A stretch of 64,000 bases of DNA from positions 124,001 through 188,000 of the forward strand of contig JAIVFJ010000012.1 in assembly GCA_025765615.1 (NCBI GenBank), given 5' to 3'. Source of the DNA: Zopfochytrium polystomum (lineage: Eukaryota; Chytridiomycota; Chytridiomycetes; Chytridiales; Chytridiaceae). The translations under genes and the position numbers were made by a program. The notes beneath the pieces were generated by a model. It did not search any database. It saw nothing but the letters and a program-made list of their open reading frames with translations, and had not been told where the DNA came from. The first letter of the stretch is position 1. Every line of letters starts with the position of its first letter. Shown one piece after another: positions 1 through 10,901 of this stretch.

Positions 1-10
1 CATCCAATCT

Positions 11-633
11 TTAACCTTCTGCCAACCTTTTTTGGAACCCTGGACTCTCCCAGAGTGATGACACCCTGTCATATGGAACACCCTTTACCATGAGGCCAGC
101 CACGTTTTTCACATGTGACAGAGCCACAAACGTGAGCCCAGTTGTATGTTCTTTGGAGCCAATGTCAACATAAGCAGAAGCAAGTGTTTGCCTTGACTCT
201 TGCGACTTGTCATGGCGTAGGCCAGCATCAAGGGCAACTGTGTACATTTACCTCCATTAGTGCCATCAACTGATATTGGAGAGATAGCCACATATTTATC
301 GTGTCCCTCAACACTGCCGTCAAAAGAGGGACCAGGAGCTGCATATTGGTCCATTTCAACTACCACAAACAGTGGCATTGCAGCATTGTCAGATCCAAAA
401 ACTATATCTTGGATAGTACCAAGTGCACCATTTGTAAGCCTGACACGCTTCCACATATTTGATGTTAGGGCAACCCTTGCCCCAATGGCAATGTAAATGA
501 AGTTCTCCAAGTTTTGAAAAGTCCTTGGATCCTTACTTCTTGGATCTTCAGGATTACTGAGTGCAGTTACCCAAACAATTCGTGAGCAAAGTTGCTGCAG
601 CCAACGAGAGAGAGACCTGTAGTGCAGGCTCAT
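11..633 (-). pseudogene. PIF1-like / Helitron helicase C-terminal fragment
   Basis: The minus strand encodes the end of a PIF1-family DNA helicase of the kind carried by Helitron transposons. Residues read around 540-400 give an ARVALTSN block followed by NGALGTIQDI; around 240-190 the motif LPLMLAYAMTSRKSQG corresponds to the conserved PIF1 motif that usually reads LPLRLAWAITIHKSQG. The frame then slips by one base near 183-190 and continues in another frame as YVDIG, then GLTFVALSHVKN, the terminal PIF1 motif. The N-terminal Walker A part is not in this stretch: above 600 the frame loses similarity and runs into a CT/CA-rich repeat. A truncated, decayed transposon or gene fragment is most likely. 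No Helitron 3' hairpin is identified, so the Helitron assignment rests on the helicase subtype only. Confidence 0.72.
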
Positions 634-858
634 CTGCCTCTCAGTCTCTCACTCATGCTACACCCACACACGCACACACACGCACACACCCAACTCTCTC
701 TCTCTCGCACTCTCACGCTCTCTCTTTCCCGTCACTCTCATATTCCTGCTGTGATACATATGTACTCTGCCACCAGCTTCCACACCAACGGAGTTGGAAG
801 ATCACCTCGGCGCCAACAAGTGAGATCGCTTCGGTCAGTCCAGCCCAGCAGAGTCCAG

Positions 859-1630
859 TCAGTATTCTCCTTCAACCACCCGCACCTCTCTCAACAGGCC
901 CCACAACAACCGCACGACGTCTTCCCTCGTCATGCTCTCCACCACCTGGGCAACCACCACGTCCGGCTCGTCGCGCGGGTCCGGCTCCTCCAGCACCGCC
1001 AGCTGCGACGCGAGCATCCCCGGCTTCATAAAGTGGCCCGTGCGCGACTCCAAGCGGGAATGCAGGACCTGTGGCGGGACGCGGAGGTACAGGAACCGCA
1101 CAGCGACATCGACGACGGGGCGTGCCGAGACGCGGGTGTTGTTGTTGTCGTCGTCGTCAACGGGCGGCGGCTCTGTTCGAAGGACGTCGCGGTACTGCTT
1201 GCGCAGGGCGGAGCACGAGACAAAGACGCAGGGCCGCGACGACGACGACGCGCGGCTTGCCGCAATGAAGGCTGCGCGGAGGTCGCGGAGCCAGGGGAGC
1301 CGGTCCGCGTCAGTCAGAGGCTATGGGAGGTGGGGGGGGGGGGGGACAGGATCGTAGAGGCGGTGAGATCGCGTCGCGGGACCGCACTCTCTCGCGGACG
1401 GTATCGCCAGAACGCACCTCCCCGCGCGCCATCTTTTCCGTGTTGGTGCGAGGGTGCAGGTCGTCGCCCTCAACGAACGGCGCGCCGGCGTGGCGGGCGA
1501 GCTCGGCGGCTACGGACGACTTGCCGGATCCCGCGACGCCCATGACCACGACCACGACGGCCTTGGCGGCGGCGCCGGCGGCGCAGGCATCTGCGGGCGT
1601 CGGCGGCGTCGCCATCGTGTGCGTCGGCAA
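859..1630 (-). CDS. Gluconokinase
   Basis: Gluconokinase phosphorylates D-gluconate to 6-phosphogluconate, feeding the pentose phosphate pathway in the cytosol. Two exons are supported: 1418-1630 (ATG at 1630, or at 1615 for MATPPTP) and 859-1320, joined by a 97-nt phase-0 intron (donor GTGCGT, acceptor CCATAG) that rejoins the conserved KMARGE to PLTDADRLPWL. Visible motifs are the P-loop GVAGSGKSS, substrate motif EGDDLHP, DxDRxPWL, VSCSALRKQYRD and the C-terminal GHFMKPGMLASQ with LEEP. The product is about 219-224 residues, slightly longer than usual because of an alanine-rich N-terminus. A divergent neighbour, ISA1, starts about 190 bp away on the other strand, so the two may share a promoter region. 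Confidence 0.88.
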
Positions 1631-1819
1631 ACGATCGGGTATTGACGGGTGGCGAGGCTGAACGGGCTGAAAGCGAAAGGGAAAAACGCACGCCTGATCA
1701 CGTTTTTTATTTATTCAGCCGGAAAGGAATGAATTTGTGAGCTGGGTGGGAAGAAGGAAGTTGGGAGTTTCTGGCACCGCACCACCACCCACCCACCCAT
1801 CCGATCGATCCCGCCCACC

Positions 1820-2876
1820 ATGCTACCCGTCATCGCGTCGCCGTCCTCGGCGCTACGGCAGCCCCTCGCTCGCGCTGCAGCCACCGCCACCGCCGCCACC
1901 GCCACCGCAGCAGCCAGATCCTTCCGCCCTCTCCTCGTCCCGCAGCACCCTCCCTCGTCCTCATCGATTGCGCTATCAGAACCAACCCGCTCCCTCCTTT
2001 CCTCCTCCTCCTCCTCCTCCTCCTCCTCCTCAGCCACCTCCTTCCCCCTCCCCCGCCGATCATCCTCGCTCCCACCCCCCTCCCTCCCCGCCGCCCGCGG
2101 CGGACGCCTCTCTCCCGCATCAGCACCGTCCCCCGCTGCTGCTCCCCGTGCGCTTCCCTTCGCTGCAGCGCCGCGCGATCTCATTCCTCGCCGTCGCGCC
2201 GCAGCCCTGCGCCTGCGCCCAAACCCGCTCGTTCGCCACCTCGACCCACCCACACCAGGCCGTCGGCGCCGCCGTGCGCAAGGCGCCGCAGCCAAAGTCG
2301 CCGCGGAAGGCCGTGCTGACGCTGGTGCGTTTGCGTGTCCCTTTTTCTTCTTTTGTGTGTGTGGTCCTGTTGTACTCCCATCTCCCCACTCCCATTATGC
2401 GCCCAAACCTAACCGAAAACCCGGACAACATAAACACAAGACCCCCGCCGCCGTCGCCCGCCTCCGCCACCTCCAAATCCCCTCGGACCCGTCGACCCCG
2501 CCGCGCCTGCTCAAGATCGGCACGCGCAAAAAGGGCTGCAGCGGGCAGACGTACACGCTGGACTACGTGTCGGACGACCCAAGCGGTGGTGGCCGGTCGC
2601 GGCTCGACGAGGTCGTCGAGCAGGACGGCGTCAAGGTCCTCGTCGACTCCAAGGCGCTGTTCTCGCTCGTCGGCTCGGAAATGGACTACGTCGAGGACGT
2701 GCTGAGCAGCCAGTTTGTGTTTCATAACCCGAACGTCAAGGTGAGGATATGCGCGTTTTTGTGCTTTTTGCTTAGTTGCTTCTTTCCAATTGTGGGATGT
2801 TGCGGGGATTGTTATTTTACCAACTGCAATGCCCCTTTAGGAAATGTGCGGTTGCGGACAGAGCTTCATGACATGA
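1820..2876 (+). CDS. ISA1: Mitochondrial iron-sulfur assembly protein Isa1 (A-type carrier)
   Basis: A-type Fe-S carrier needed for [4Fe-4S] cluster maturation in the mitochondrial matrix. The conserved part is spread over exon 1 (to 2324, ending KAVLTL), exon 2 (2441-2740: TPAAVARLRHLQ, KIGTRKKGCSG, DGVKVLVDSKALFSL, EMDYVED) and exon 3 (2841-2876: EMCGCGQSFMT, stop). All three ligand cysteines (GCSG and CGCG) are present. Introns are 2325-2440 and 2741-2840, both phase 0 with GT-AG ends. The start is unresolved: the ATG at 1820 has a strong CCACC context and begins a serine/arginine-rich presequence-like stretch, but it lies in a different frame from the end of exon 1, whose own frame has no ATG. 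A cryptic intron or a base slip in the C/T-rich N-terminal region must connect them. Identity of the core is secure; the N-terminus is not. Confidence 0.87.
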
Positions 2877-4263
2877 CGATCCCCCCCAAGTTTCACTGCC
2901 CCTCGGCGGCTTGTAAAGCGGGAAACAAAAACGAAAAAATGAGAATCAAAAATAAAACGGAGGAGGGCCAAAAGATTTGGAAAATGCAAATATTGAGTGT
3001 TTCACTAACATTAATAGACCAGGCGGCCGCCGCCCGCGAAGGCTAACCGCCCACTCCAAGCAAGGACGTCGACGAAAGCGGTCAACTAAAGGATACGTTT
3101 CCTTTTTTTTTTTTTTTTTTTTTTTTTTTTGGTAGTGTAAGGGAGTGTCCGCATTTGGTCTTTTCTACATTGGGGGCGTTTCGTTCGATTGTGCAAGTGC
3201 CGCGCGCGGTCGCTGAAAATGCGGTAAGAAGGGCGAAAAGGAAAAAAGATTGGGCAAGTGAGAGAAAAAAGGGACGAAAGGCGGGGGCGAAGGGGGTACG
3301 GGAAGGAATCGGGGAGCATTTTTTGTTTTTGCTGGGCCTAGGCCACGCCTTTTGTCATACGTAACTGGGAATATGGAGAGTAGTCCAGAGGCGAAAAACC
3401 AAAAACGACAAGGCGATGGAGAAAAAAAAAAAAATGAAACAAAAACGGAAGGAGGAGAATACGCGGGGGTGAGATCAGCAGATAAGGCTTACAGGCTATG
3501 CTGGGGAAAAAAGAAAGTAGAGGAAGCTGTAACGAAACAGCGGGGTCGAAAATTTGAAGAAAAAATCGACACGGGTAGATTGGGGGAGGCGAGACTTGCC
3601 ATTGGACGTTGATGGGAGGAGGCATAAAATGCGAGCACGAGGTAGGAGACAGATTTCAATAAATAAACATGAAGTCCCCTCGCCTCGCCCAAGAAAAATG
3701 TAGAGTTGGGCCGTAAAAATAGTAGTAGTGGGGGGGGAAAACGACTCAAATATAATGGAGAGAGAGCTGCGGCGACTACAACGGTGGGGGGGAACAAAAA
3801 AAAAAAGGAGAATCCGGACAGAAAGATCGGCATTCGGGGGAAAAAAAGAGGGAACGCTGGGTAAGTTATTTGAACATGGTCGAGATGGGTAGTGAGGGGA
3901 TAGCGGGTTGAAAGGGGGGAAATGCGCCGCTAGTCACAAACGCAAGATATCTCCGCGCGTTTGGTGAGGGACTTTGTGGCGGGCGGGTCCGAGTATCACA
4001 AATCATCGTTCAAACGGGTCGCGCACGGAAACAATCGACGCCCCGGACGACGACCGCGACGAGCACAGCGAAGCCAATCCCAGCCCCGTCGGCGGCCGCT
4101 GCCATCCCTTTGGCGGCTTGATGAACGTCGCGACGGGGTGGCGGCGCGGGCAGGCCGTCCAGCAAGCCCGCGATGCGCGCAGGCGTGGAGCTCGCCGACG
4201 TCGACGTCGGAGGCGGCGACGGTGAGTCCGGAATCGCCGTCGGCGTCGGCGTCGGCGTCGGCG
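2877..4263. other. No recognisable gene; purine-rich low-complexity DNA
   Basis: This 1.4-kb stretch holds the ISA1 3' region, a run of about 30 T at 3101-3130, and long AG-rich segments (3230-3900) with several A runs. Open frames here are compositional (Lys/Arg/Gly or Phe/Pro/Leu only) and match no family I know. GCG/GTC-rich trinucleotide runs begin near 4190-4265 (alternating Ala-Asp on the minus strand). Confidence 0.5.
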
Positions 4264-5928
4264 TCAGCAGGCGGCGCGCAGCGCGCGGACGGGGTCCGCG
4301 TCAGCTCGTCCGGGCGTGCTAGCGCCGGCGATCGCGGTGGGGTTTGTAGGAGCGGGTGGGCGGAGCGCTGGCGCGGCAGGGACGACATGGACACGATCCG
4401 GCGGGGTAGCTTGGGGTGGGGCTGAGAGAGCACGGGGGCTTCTGCAATTTGAGGGACAGGGTCGAACGCGCGAGAGGGGGAGAGGGGGGGCGTGCAGTGG
4501 CAGAGAAGGCAATGATGCAATGTGGGTCAGCGTTGGCTCGTCGAGGAGGTTTGCGTCGGGTCCGAAGCGATGGAGGGTCCGCAGGCGGGTCGCGCCCCAT
4601 ATCCGGGACTGCTCTACTGCCCACCGGGCGGTCGCTGCGTACTTTTTGGCGTCCCAGCCAGCCGAAGGACCTAAACCCGCGGCGATGACGGACGGGGTTG
4701 CCGGCGGGGCTGGCTGGCGAGGGAACGGTGACGAAAATGGGTGGCTGGGCCGCGGGTGCGCTTGCGGGAAGCGGTGGTCGATATGCCGAGGCACTGTGTG
4801 CGGCTGTGGAAGGGGGAGCGCGCGGATGGGCGGACGATTGAGTGAGAGAGTGGCGGGTGGAGGCTCCAGTGACGGCCGTAACGGTGGAGAGGAGGGAAGC
4901 TCCAGAAGGCACACGGACAGGGGATGTCTTGCTGGAGGAGGCCGCGACGGGCTGACAGACAGACGAAGACGGTGTTTTCTTTCTGGACGACGACGTGCCG
5001 ATAGTTCCATGAAACAGAACCGGCGTCGTCGGTCTCGCAACGGACTGGCCGGAGGGAACAGCGACCGTCGCGGTCGGTGAGTCTGGTGCTGCGTCTGCGT
5101 GCTCTTCGGGGGGCGAATCGAAAGATCTCGGCTTCACGTTGGCTTCCAAGAGCTGTTCTTCAAGGACTGCGATTCGGGCCAACAGGCTTCTAACTTCCTC
5201 TTCGAGAATCGATCGCTGACTCTCCGATGCCGCTGCCCTAATCTCCGCGTCTTCAGCGCGTCGCGAAGCGCGGTCCAGCTCGATTCGAAGAAGGCTAATG
5301 AGCTGGGTTTCCAGTTTTCCTCCCGGCTTGGGCGACGCCGGGGGCATTTCGGGGTAAGAGGGGGCAGAGGGCGGTGAACCGAGGATGGCAGCGAGGACAG
5401 TGTGGCGATGATGTCCGACTCCGTTTCCCGGTCGCCTGGTCCTGCGCTCCAGAGGAGTTTGATGTGGTCGAATGGGCCCTTGGGCGACTCGTTGCAATCA
5501 AGGCGGCAGCGCCGGGGCCAGGATTGTTCGAACTGACGAATGTTGGCATTCGCCTGCGGTCGAACAGAGGAGAAGACGGTGAAGGAGCCAGTGGGGTGGT
5601 GGGAGGGAAAGGCGAGGACGAGGGAGGCTGTTGCCGCTGCTGATGGTGGCCCGAGTCAGACGATATTGGCAGTGTGGTGGCTGTTCCAAAGGCAGCGGCA
5701 GCAACCTGGCACAACGACGACCGCATTTTGTGAGAGGGAGACCCTGCCCTCCCACAGAACCTGGTGTTGTGGCGGTGGTGGTGGCAATGGAGGCGCAGCG
5801 ACGACTTCAGCCAGGCGATGACGTGGGGGGCTGTGCGAGTGGTGGGACGTCGGCGCCGTCGTCGTCGTCGTCGGCAGGGGTGCTGATAATAAAGGCGTCG
5901 GCGCCGCCGACGCCGACGGACCTGCCAT
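4264..5928 (-). CDS. Hypothetical coiled-coil, Ser/Pro-rich protein (frame unresolved)
   Basis: Likely protein-coding on the minus strand, but I do not recognise a family. The strongest segment (about 5330-5130) is a leucine/glutamate heptad region (LISLLRIELDRASRRAEDAE and EEVRSLLARIAVLEEQLLEA), a confident coiled coil. It is preceded by a Ser/Pro/Thr-rich stretch beginning MAGPSASAAPTPLL (ATG at 5928) and followed by another Ser/Pro-rich tail. Near 4700 a second protein-like segment (AGWDAKKYAATARWAVEQSR, LHRFGPDANLLDEPTL) lies in a different frame. At least three frame changes are needed to join the parts, so introns or base slips are involved. Boundaries are approximate and no function is proposed. 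Confidence 0.38.
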
Positions 5929-6467
5929 CACGGTTTTGGTTCGGTTGGTTCGTCCTTTTTTTTTTCTTTTTTTTTCTTTTTTTTCTTTTTTTCTCTCCTC
6001 CTTCAATTAATTACATAGAGCAGACAGACAGATGGACAGGCAGACAGAATTCCTTGCAGAAGGCATCGAATTGTCAGCGTGGAGACCACGCGCGTGTCAC
6101 GCTGTGCCTAAATAGATAAATACAGCGGCAATGGGACTAGCAAACTAACTTCACCGTTTGCGTGGGTAGGAGGAGGTGGGGGAAGAGCGGCGCGGGGGCA
6201 GCGCGTGGGGGGAAAGGGAGGGAGGGACTGAGCCGCCGCGAGATGCGAGGATGGAGAAAATGGATAGATGGGTAGATGGATTATGGGACGACCACGAACG
6301 AACGAACGACGGAACGAACGAACGAACGAACGAACGAACGACGACCACTACGGCGACGGCCGGAAGTTCCCCAACACAAACGGTGAATCATGAGCAAGAG
6401 GGCGATCCTGCTTTTTTGGGGGCGCCCCTCACCAGCAGACACAAATTTATCTCACACCATTATCATT
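5929..6467. other. AOX upstream region with low-complexity tracts
   Basis: Contains a 45-bp T-rich tract (about 5955-6000), a CAGACAGACAGA-like run near 6022-6048, and a tetranucleotide GAAC/ACGA repeat at about 6293-6345. No gene is apparent. An alternative in-frame AOX start codon lies at 6390. Confidence 0.45.
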
Positions 6468-7904
6468 ATGTCATCATCATCCGCCTCCCTGCGCACTTTC
6501 TTGCCGCCGCCTCTTCGTCACTCCCTCTGCTGCCGCCGCCTCCTCCTGCGGCCGGCGAATCCTTCCCGCCGCCTGCCACTACACACCACCACCACTAGCA
6601 CCACCACCACCACCCTTCAACGCGTTGTCTCTCTCCAACGCCCCATATCCACCCACCCCAAGTTTGTCGAAGCGACCATCCGGACGAGGCCGCTGCCCGT
6701 CGCCGGCACAGGGAGAGCGCCCGCCGTCTACTCACGCGATGAGCTGCGAGCCGTCGCGGAATCGCACAGGCCCGCCATCACCGGCCGTGATCGCATTGCG
6801 TACGGGCTTGCTGTTGTCATGCGCGCAGGTGTACTACAAGATTCGTATTAAATGCCGTCATTGGGGCACGCCCGATCGTACTTTAACCCACTCCTTACCG
6901 CACCAACACAATCGCTTCCAGTATTCGACTTCCTCACCCGCTACTCGTGGCGCATCGGCAAAATGACCGAACGCCAGTGGCTCACTCGCATCGTCTACCT
7001 CGAAACCGTTGCCGCCGTGCCCGCCTTCGCGGCTGCCATGATCAGGCACATGCGCTCGCTCCGCTCGCTCGATACCGACAAGGACCTGCACATTCACCAG
7101 CTCCTCGAAGAGGCCGAGAACGAGCGAATGCACTTGATGACGTTTTCGACGGTTTGTGGAACCGTGCCTGGTTGGAACCACCTATTAAACCAGCCCTCTC
7201 TCGTCACGTTTTTCATTTCGTGCAATTGCTGGCAGCTCCGACAGCCCGGTCCAATCATGAGTGAAATGGTTCTCATAACGCAAGGCGTCTTATTCAACAC
7301 TTTCTTCTTCAGGTTGGGGTCAATCCTTTACATCGTCACTCGTCTCTCTGCTGATTCGTTCAGCTTTTCCATCCTGGCCCAAATCGCTTCTGGTCCAACA
7401 CTAACCTCTTACGACTTTCACACACAGTTACCTTTTATCACCTTCCGTTTGCCACCGCTTCGTCGCATACCTCGAGGAGAGCGCCATCAAGACCTACACT
7501 CACTGCCTCGCAGACATTGACGGGGGAGGCAAAATTGCACATTGGGCTACCGCACCCGCACCGGACGTGGCAATAGCATAGTAGAGTGTCGGAAATCTAC
7601 GTTGCTTATTTGTGGTAGAGGAGGAGGAACAGGGTGGCGGGCTGGAAGGGATTTCTTTTCATCGTCGCTTCCTGAGCTGCCTCACTGACTCTTTTTTTAC
7701 GCGGTTTCAAAAAAAAAAAAAAAAAAAGCTGGAATCTACGGTCGGACGCTACGCTCCGAGACGTTGTTGAGGTCGTTCGTGCGGACGAGACTGGTTTGTG
7801 TGAAGCGGCTCTTTCCTACTTTCATTGACACCAACCTTCTGTACTCAATCGGGAAAGGCCACCGAGACAGAAACCACGATCTCTCCGACGATGCCAAAAA
7901 ATGA
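6468..7904 (+). CDS. AOX: Mitochondrial alternative oxidase
   Basis: Cyanide-resistant ubiquinol oxidase of the inner mitochondrial membrane; a di-iron enzyme that bypasses complexes III and IV. Six exons: 6468-6828, 6922-7151, 7236-7312, 7428-7580, 7729-7793, 7858-7904; all introns are GT-AG. Spliced motifs are DFLTRYS with [25 protein letters not shown] (first Glu ligand), [15 protein letters not shown] (E and H ligands), [66 protein letters not shown] and NH. Length is about 310 residues. The ATG at 6468 gives an Arg/Ser-rich mitochondrial presequence; 6390 is an in-frame alternative adding 26 residues. The usual RDVNH is RDRNH here, and the protein ends nine residues later. The fourth intron has an A-run directly before its acceptor, an odd 3' splice site. 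Confidence 0.93.
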
Positions 7905-8028
7905 AGCAGAAACGATTTTGCAGCCTACTCAGCTGCAAATGGCACGTAACAGACCTAATTTTGGGGCAGCAAATTACAGTTTCTTTTGTTGCGAACACCC
8001 TGGGGAAATGCAATACACTATGGCGACC
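7887..8028 (+). repeat. Diverged direct repeat, copy 1 (AOX 3' end)
   Basis: About 142 bp spanning the last AOX codons and 3' UTR. It matches 9104-9251 with shared blocks such as GAAGCAGAAACGATTT, CTGCAAATGGCA and GGCAGCAA, and a similar ending (ACTATNGCGAC). The two copies flank the membrane-protein gene at 8204-8727. Confidence 0.75.
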
Positions 8029-8203
8029 GACAGTGTGGCACCTCAAACTTCAAAAGCCACTTTGCGCCGTAGCGGACAGACATCGAGCGGACAGACACTT
8101 TTCGAATTTTTCAAAGAGCCTGGACAGACAAACGCAGCCACAAGCAGGAGCCCACAAATACCCTCGCTCCAACAACAACAACACACACTCAAAACGGAAT
8201 ACG

Positions 8204-8727
8204 ATGCCCCAATCCGACGACAACACCGAACGCAAAGACTCCGGCCGGGGCTTCCCCACCACCTCCCTCGTCTTCGTGATGGTCTGGTCCGTCGCCATCG
8301 CCAAATTCCCCGCTGAGCGCCAGAAGCCCGCCGCCGACCAGGACGGCGCCGACCTCCTCCTCAAGTACGCCACCATGGACCTCGTCTCCAACTGCATGGA
8401 CATCCTCCTCTACGCCGCCGACCGCAAGAAACGACTCGCTTTCCTCTACTTTGTCTACTACTTGACGACGTTTATCGTCGGCTGGCGCTGGTTTGCGGCC
8501 GCGAACGCCGGTTACGACGTCGTGCAGTTCAAGAACGCGTTCGGCACCGGAGCGTGGCTGTCGCTGCCGACGCTGCTGCACCGCGTCGCGTACTTTTTGC
8601 TGTGGTTCTACTTGTCGTGTTGCTCCTCTTGGCCGCGTTCTACACTTTGCTGTGGGTCCTCGTTCTCTTTTGCTGCTGCGCGCTGAGGGAAGACGACCAC
8701 GAACCCGCCGCCGCACCCTGCCTCTAA
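8204..8727 (+). CDS. Small multi-pass membrane protein with one frame slip
   Basis: Family not recognised. From the ATG at 8204 the frame gives a polar start (MPQSDDNTERK), a hydrophobic segment (SLVFVMVWSVAIAKF), a conserved-looking soluble part (LLKYATMDLVSNCMDILLYA), then LAFLYFVYYLTTFIVGW and LPTLLHRVAYFLLWFY. Near 8605-8617 a one-base shift moves to a frame encoding another perfect hydrophobic helix (VVLLLLAAFYTLLWVLVLF) followed by CCCALREDDHEP and a stop at 8725-8727. No AG acceptor exists between 8590 and about 8685, so an intron cannot explain the shift. About four membrane helices are expected. Further possible coding shreds at 8735-8930 (for example NAVGRFGRFVDGWIGF) lie in yet another frame, so the gene may be longer and decayed, or the assembly may have indels. 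Confidence 0.5.
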
Positions 8728-10901
8728 TCCCGACATGTCCAGGCTGACCATCCGCACGCCGGCCGGCGGCAAGGGCGGACCTCCCTTTTATGAACGCGGT
8801 CGGACGCTTTGGACGCTTTGTCGACGGTTGGATCGGCTTCTGCGTGCCTGTCAGGATGGCTGTGGCCCGCCGCTCTCAGCAACAAGACCACCAGCACCAC
8901 CACCAGCGGGTCGGAGGATATTGAATTGGGCACGACGAAATAGCGTTGTTTTACTTCAGTTTGGCGGGGCAAGACGGGGAGATTCAAGGAGGGGTTTTCC
9001 TATTTATTAAGTGAAGAACAGAATACTGTATGGTGGGAAAAACGACCTAATATTAATACGACTATAACGCGTCCATTGTTCGTCACATTGTTTCTAACTG
9101 CGCTGACGATGCAAAATAGGGAAGCAGAAACGATTTGGCAACTTACTCTGCTGCAAATGGCAGGTAAAAGGCCAATTTTTTGGCAGCAAGTTACAGTTTC
9201 CTACAATCTGCCGTTGCGCACAATCCGAGAAATGCAAGCCACTATCGCGACTTACAATGCATCAACACATGTGTGGAAGCCGGCCACCACACTGTCTGCG
9301 GAGTGCCTTCAGCCAGGCAGCCTCAGCCGGGGCGGATGACAGTAATACAATGACGTCCACCACCACCACCGCCACGCGCTCCTCACAACGGGGCAACGAC
9401 GACGCCACCGCCCCGCATTCTCCGCCAGCCGGCCATCCAAGCTGACACTCTTGGTGATCGTGCTCGACAGTCGCACTTGCAGCCGTCCTCGCCGGGCGAG
9501 CGCGCTGTCGAGCGGCGCGGACGATGGCGGGAACAGCTGAAACAGCAGGTGTCCTTCTCCAAACCACCAGCCACCACTAGGAGCGTGTCGCCATCCACCC
9601 TGCTACCTCGCCACCCCCTGCCTGCACGCGTTCGCGTGGATGCTCGATGCTGTCGCCACTGCAGACGACTGAAAGTGTATGTTGCGAACTTGTGTGAGAG
9701 ATTCCGGGCGGGCAGCTATTGCTCTGAAATAGCTGAGGCGAGTTCGCAGTGCGTATAGGCGGTGAAGAGATTGCAGCAAGTTTAACAATGTGGGGTAGAG
9801 CAAGCTGCTGCTGTTGAAATGACTTTGACTGCACTGAATCAAACTAGTTGTGGGCTTATCCCGTCTCAGCGTTATTGACCGTGCAAAGAACTTTGCCACG
9901 CCAACCGCTCCGCCATTGGTTGGTTAGCTTCTCCTGTCGCAAACTACTGGAGAAGCGCAACTGTGTTTAGCTGGTCCGCCATTTGGTCCGCCATTTGGCC
10001 CGCCGTTCGGTCCTCTTGGAGCGCTACTTTAGCCGCAGTGGTCAGCTGCCCCAGGACTGGCATCAAGCGCATTCCTCCGCGCCCCTTGATGTACCTTCAT
10101 CCTTGGCGAAACCATCAGCATCCCGGACTCGCCCATAAAGTCTTTCAGGAAACTGTGACGCGCATAGGAGAGCCATCCGCTGCAGTCGGAGGACTCGCTG
10201 GATTCTCACAGCCCGAGCTTCTTCTGCGGATCTGTTGTGCGAGGAGCGCGTACAACAGGGCAAATTAGAAAGAAGGAGACAGTTTTCGCAAGCGCGACTG
10301 CCGTGGAGCGAATGTGCGATGGGGAAACGATGGAGGTTTGAAGGCCGTACAAAAGGACTCGCGTCTATAAGCCAATCCCAAGCGTAAAGGAGGGTGAGGC
10401 AAGCTGATGTGCGTGGCGGCGAGAATCTCATTACCCTTCCGGTTTGCGGGTGAGCTCTATTCCAATTGATCGCGGGTCGTTCTAGTCCAGGAAAAGGAAG
10501 TAGCAGAAGGAACGGTGGGTCCGGGAGGGGTACGACACGCTGGCACCAGGGATTGTTGTTTGGGTGGTACTATTTTCGGAATGGTTCACTCACATTCAAT
10601 ACATTGATTGATTGATTGGTCTTCTTCGAATTGGAAAGAACGAGAGAAAGAAGGAGAAAAAGGAAGAGGAAGAAGACAAGGGGAATCTTCGCGTCGGTCG
10701 GAGGATTTTGTTCTTTTCGCCTCTCCCTTTGTATTTTCCTCTCTGTCTCTCGCCCAGTCAAGCTTTCTCGCACTCCCCGTTTTCACCTCATTTTCCCTCC
10801 CCTTCTTTTCCCCCCCCCCCGTTTCTTTTTCGTTTCTTTTTTTTTTTTTCTTTTTTTTTTTTTCCTTCACCTGAACAAGGAAACAACCCCTAGCTTCAAC
10901 A
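8728..10901. other. 2.2 kb without a convincing gene
   Basis: Holds possible decayed continuation of the membrane gene (8735-8930), the second repeat copy (9104-9251), a short tandem repeat of a GGTCCGCCATTT-type unit at about 9969-10015, and pyrimidine-rich DNA (10720-10870) just upstream of the next gene. Other open frames are short and featureless. Confidence 0.5.
9104..9251 (+). repeat. Diverged direct repeat, copy 2
   Basis: Second copy of the AOX 3'-end repeat (see 7887-8028), roughly 75-80 percent identical by eye. It includes a remnant of the codons around the AOX stop (GACGATGCAAAATAG against GACGATGCCAAAAAATGA). Confidence 0.72.
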
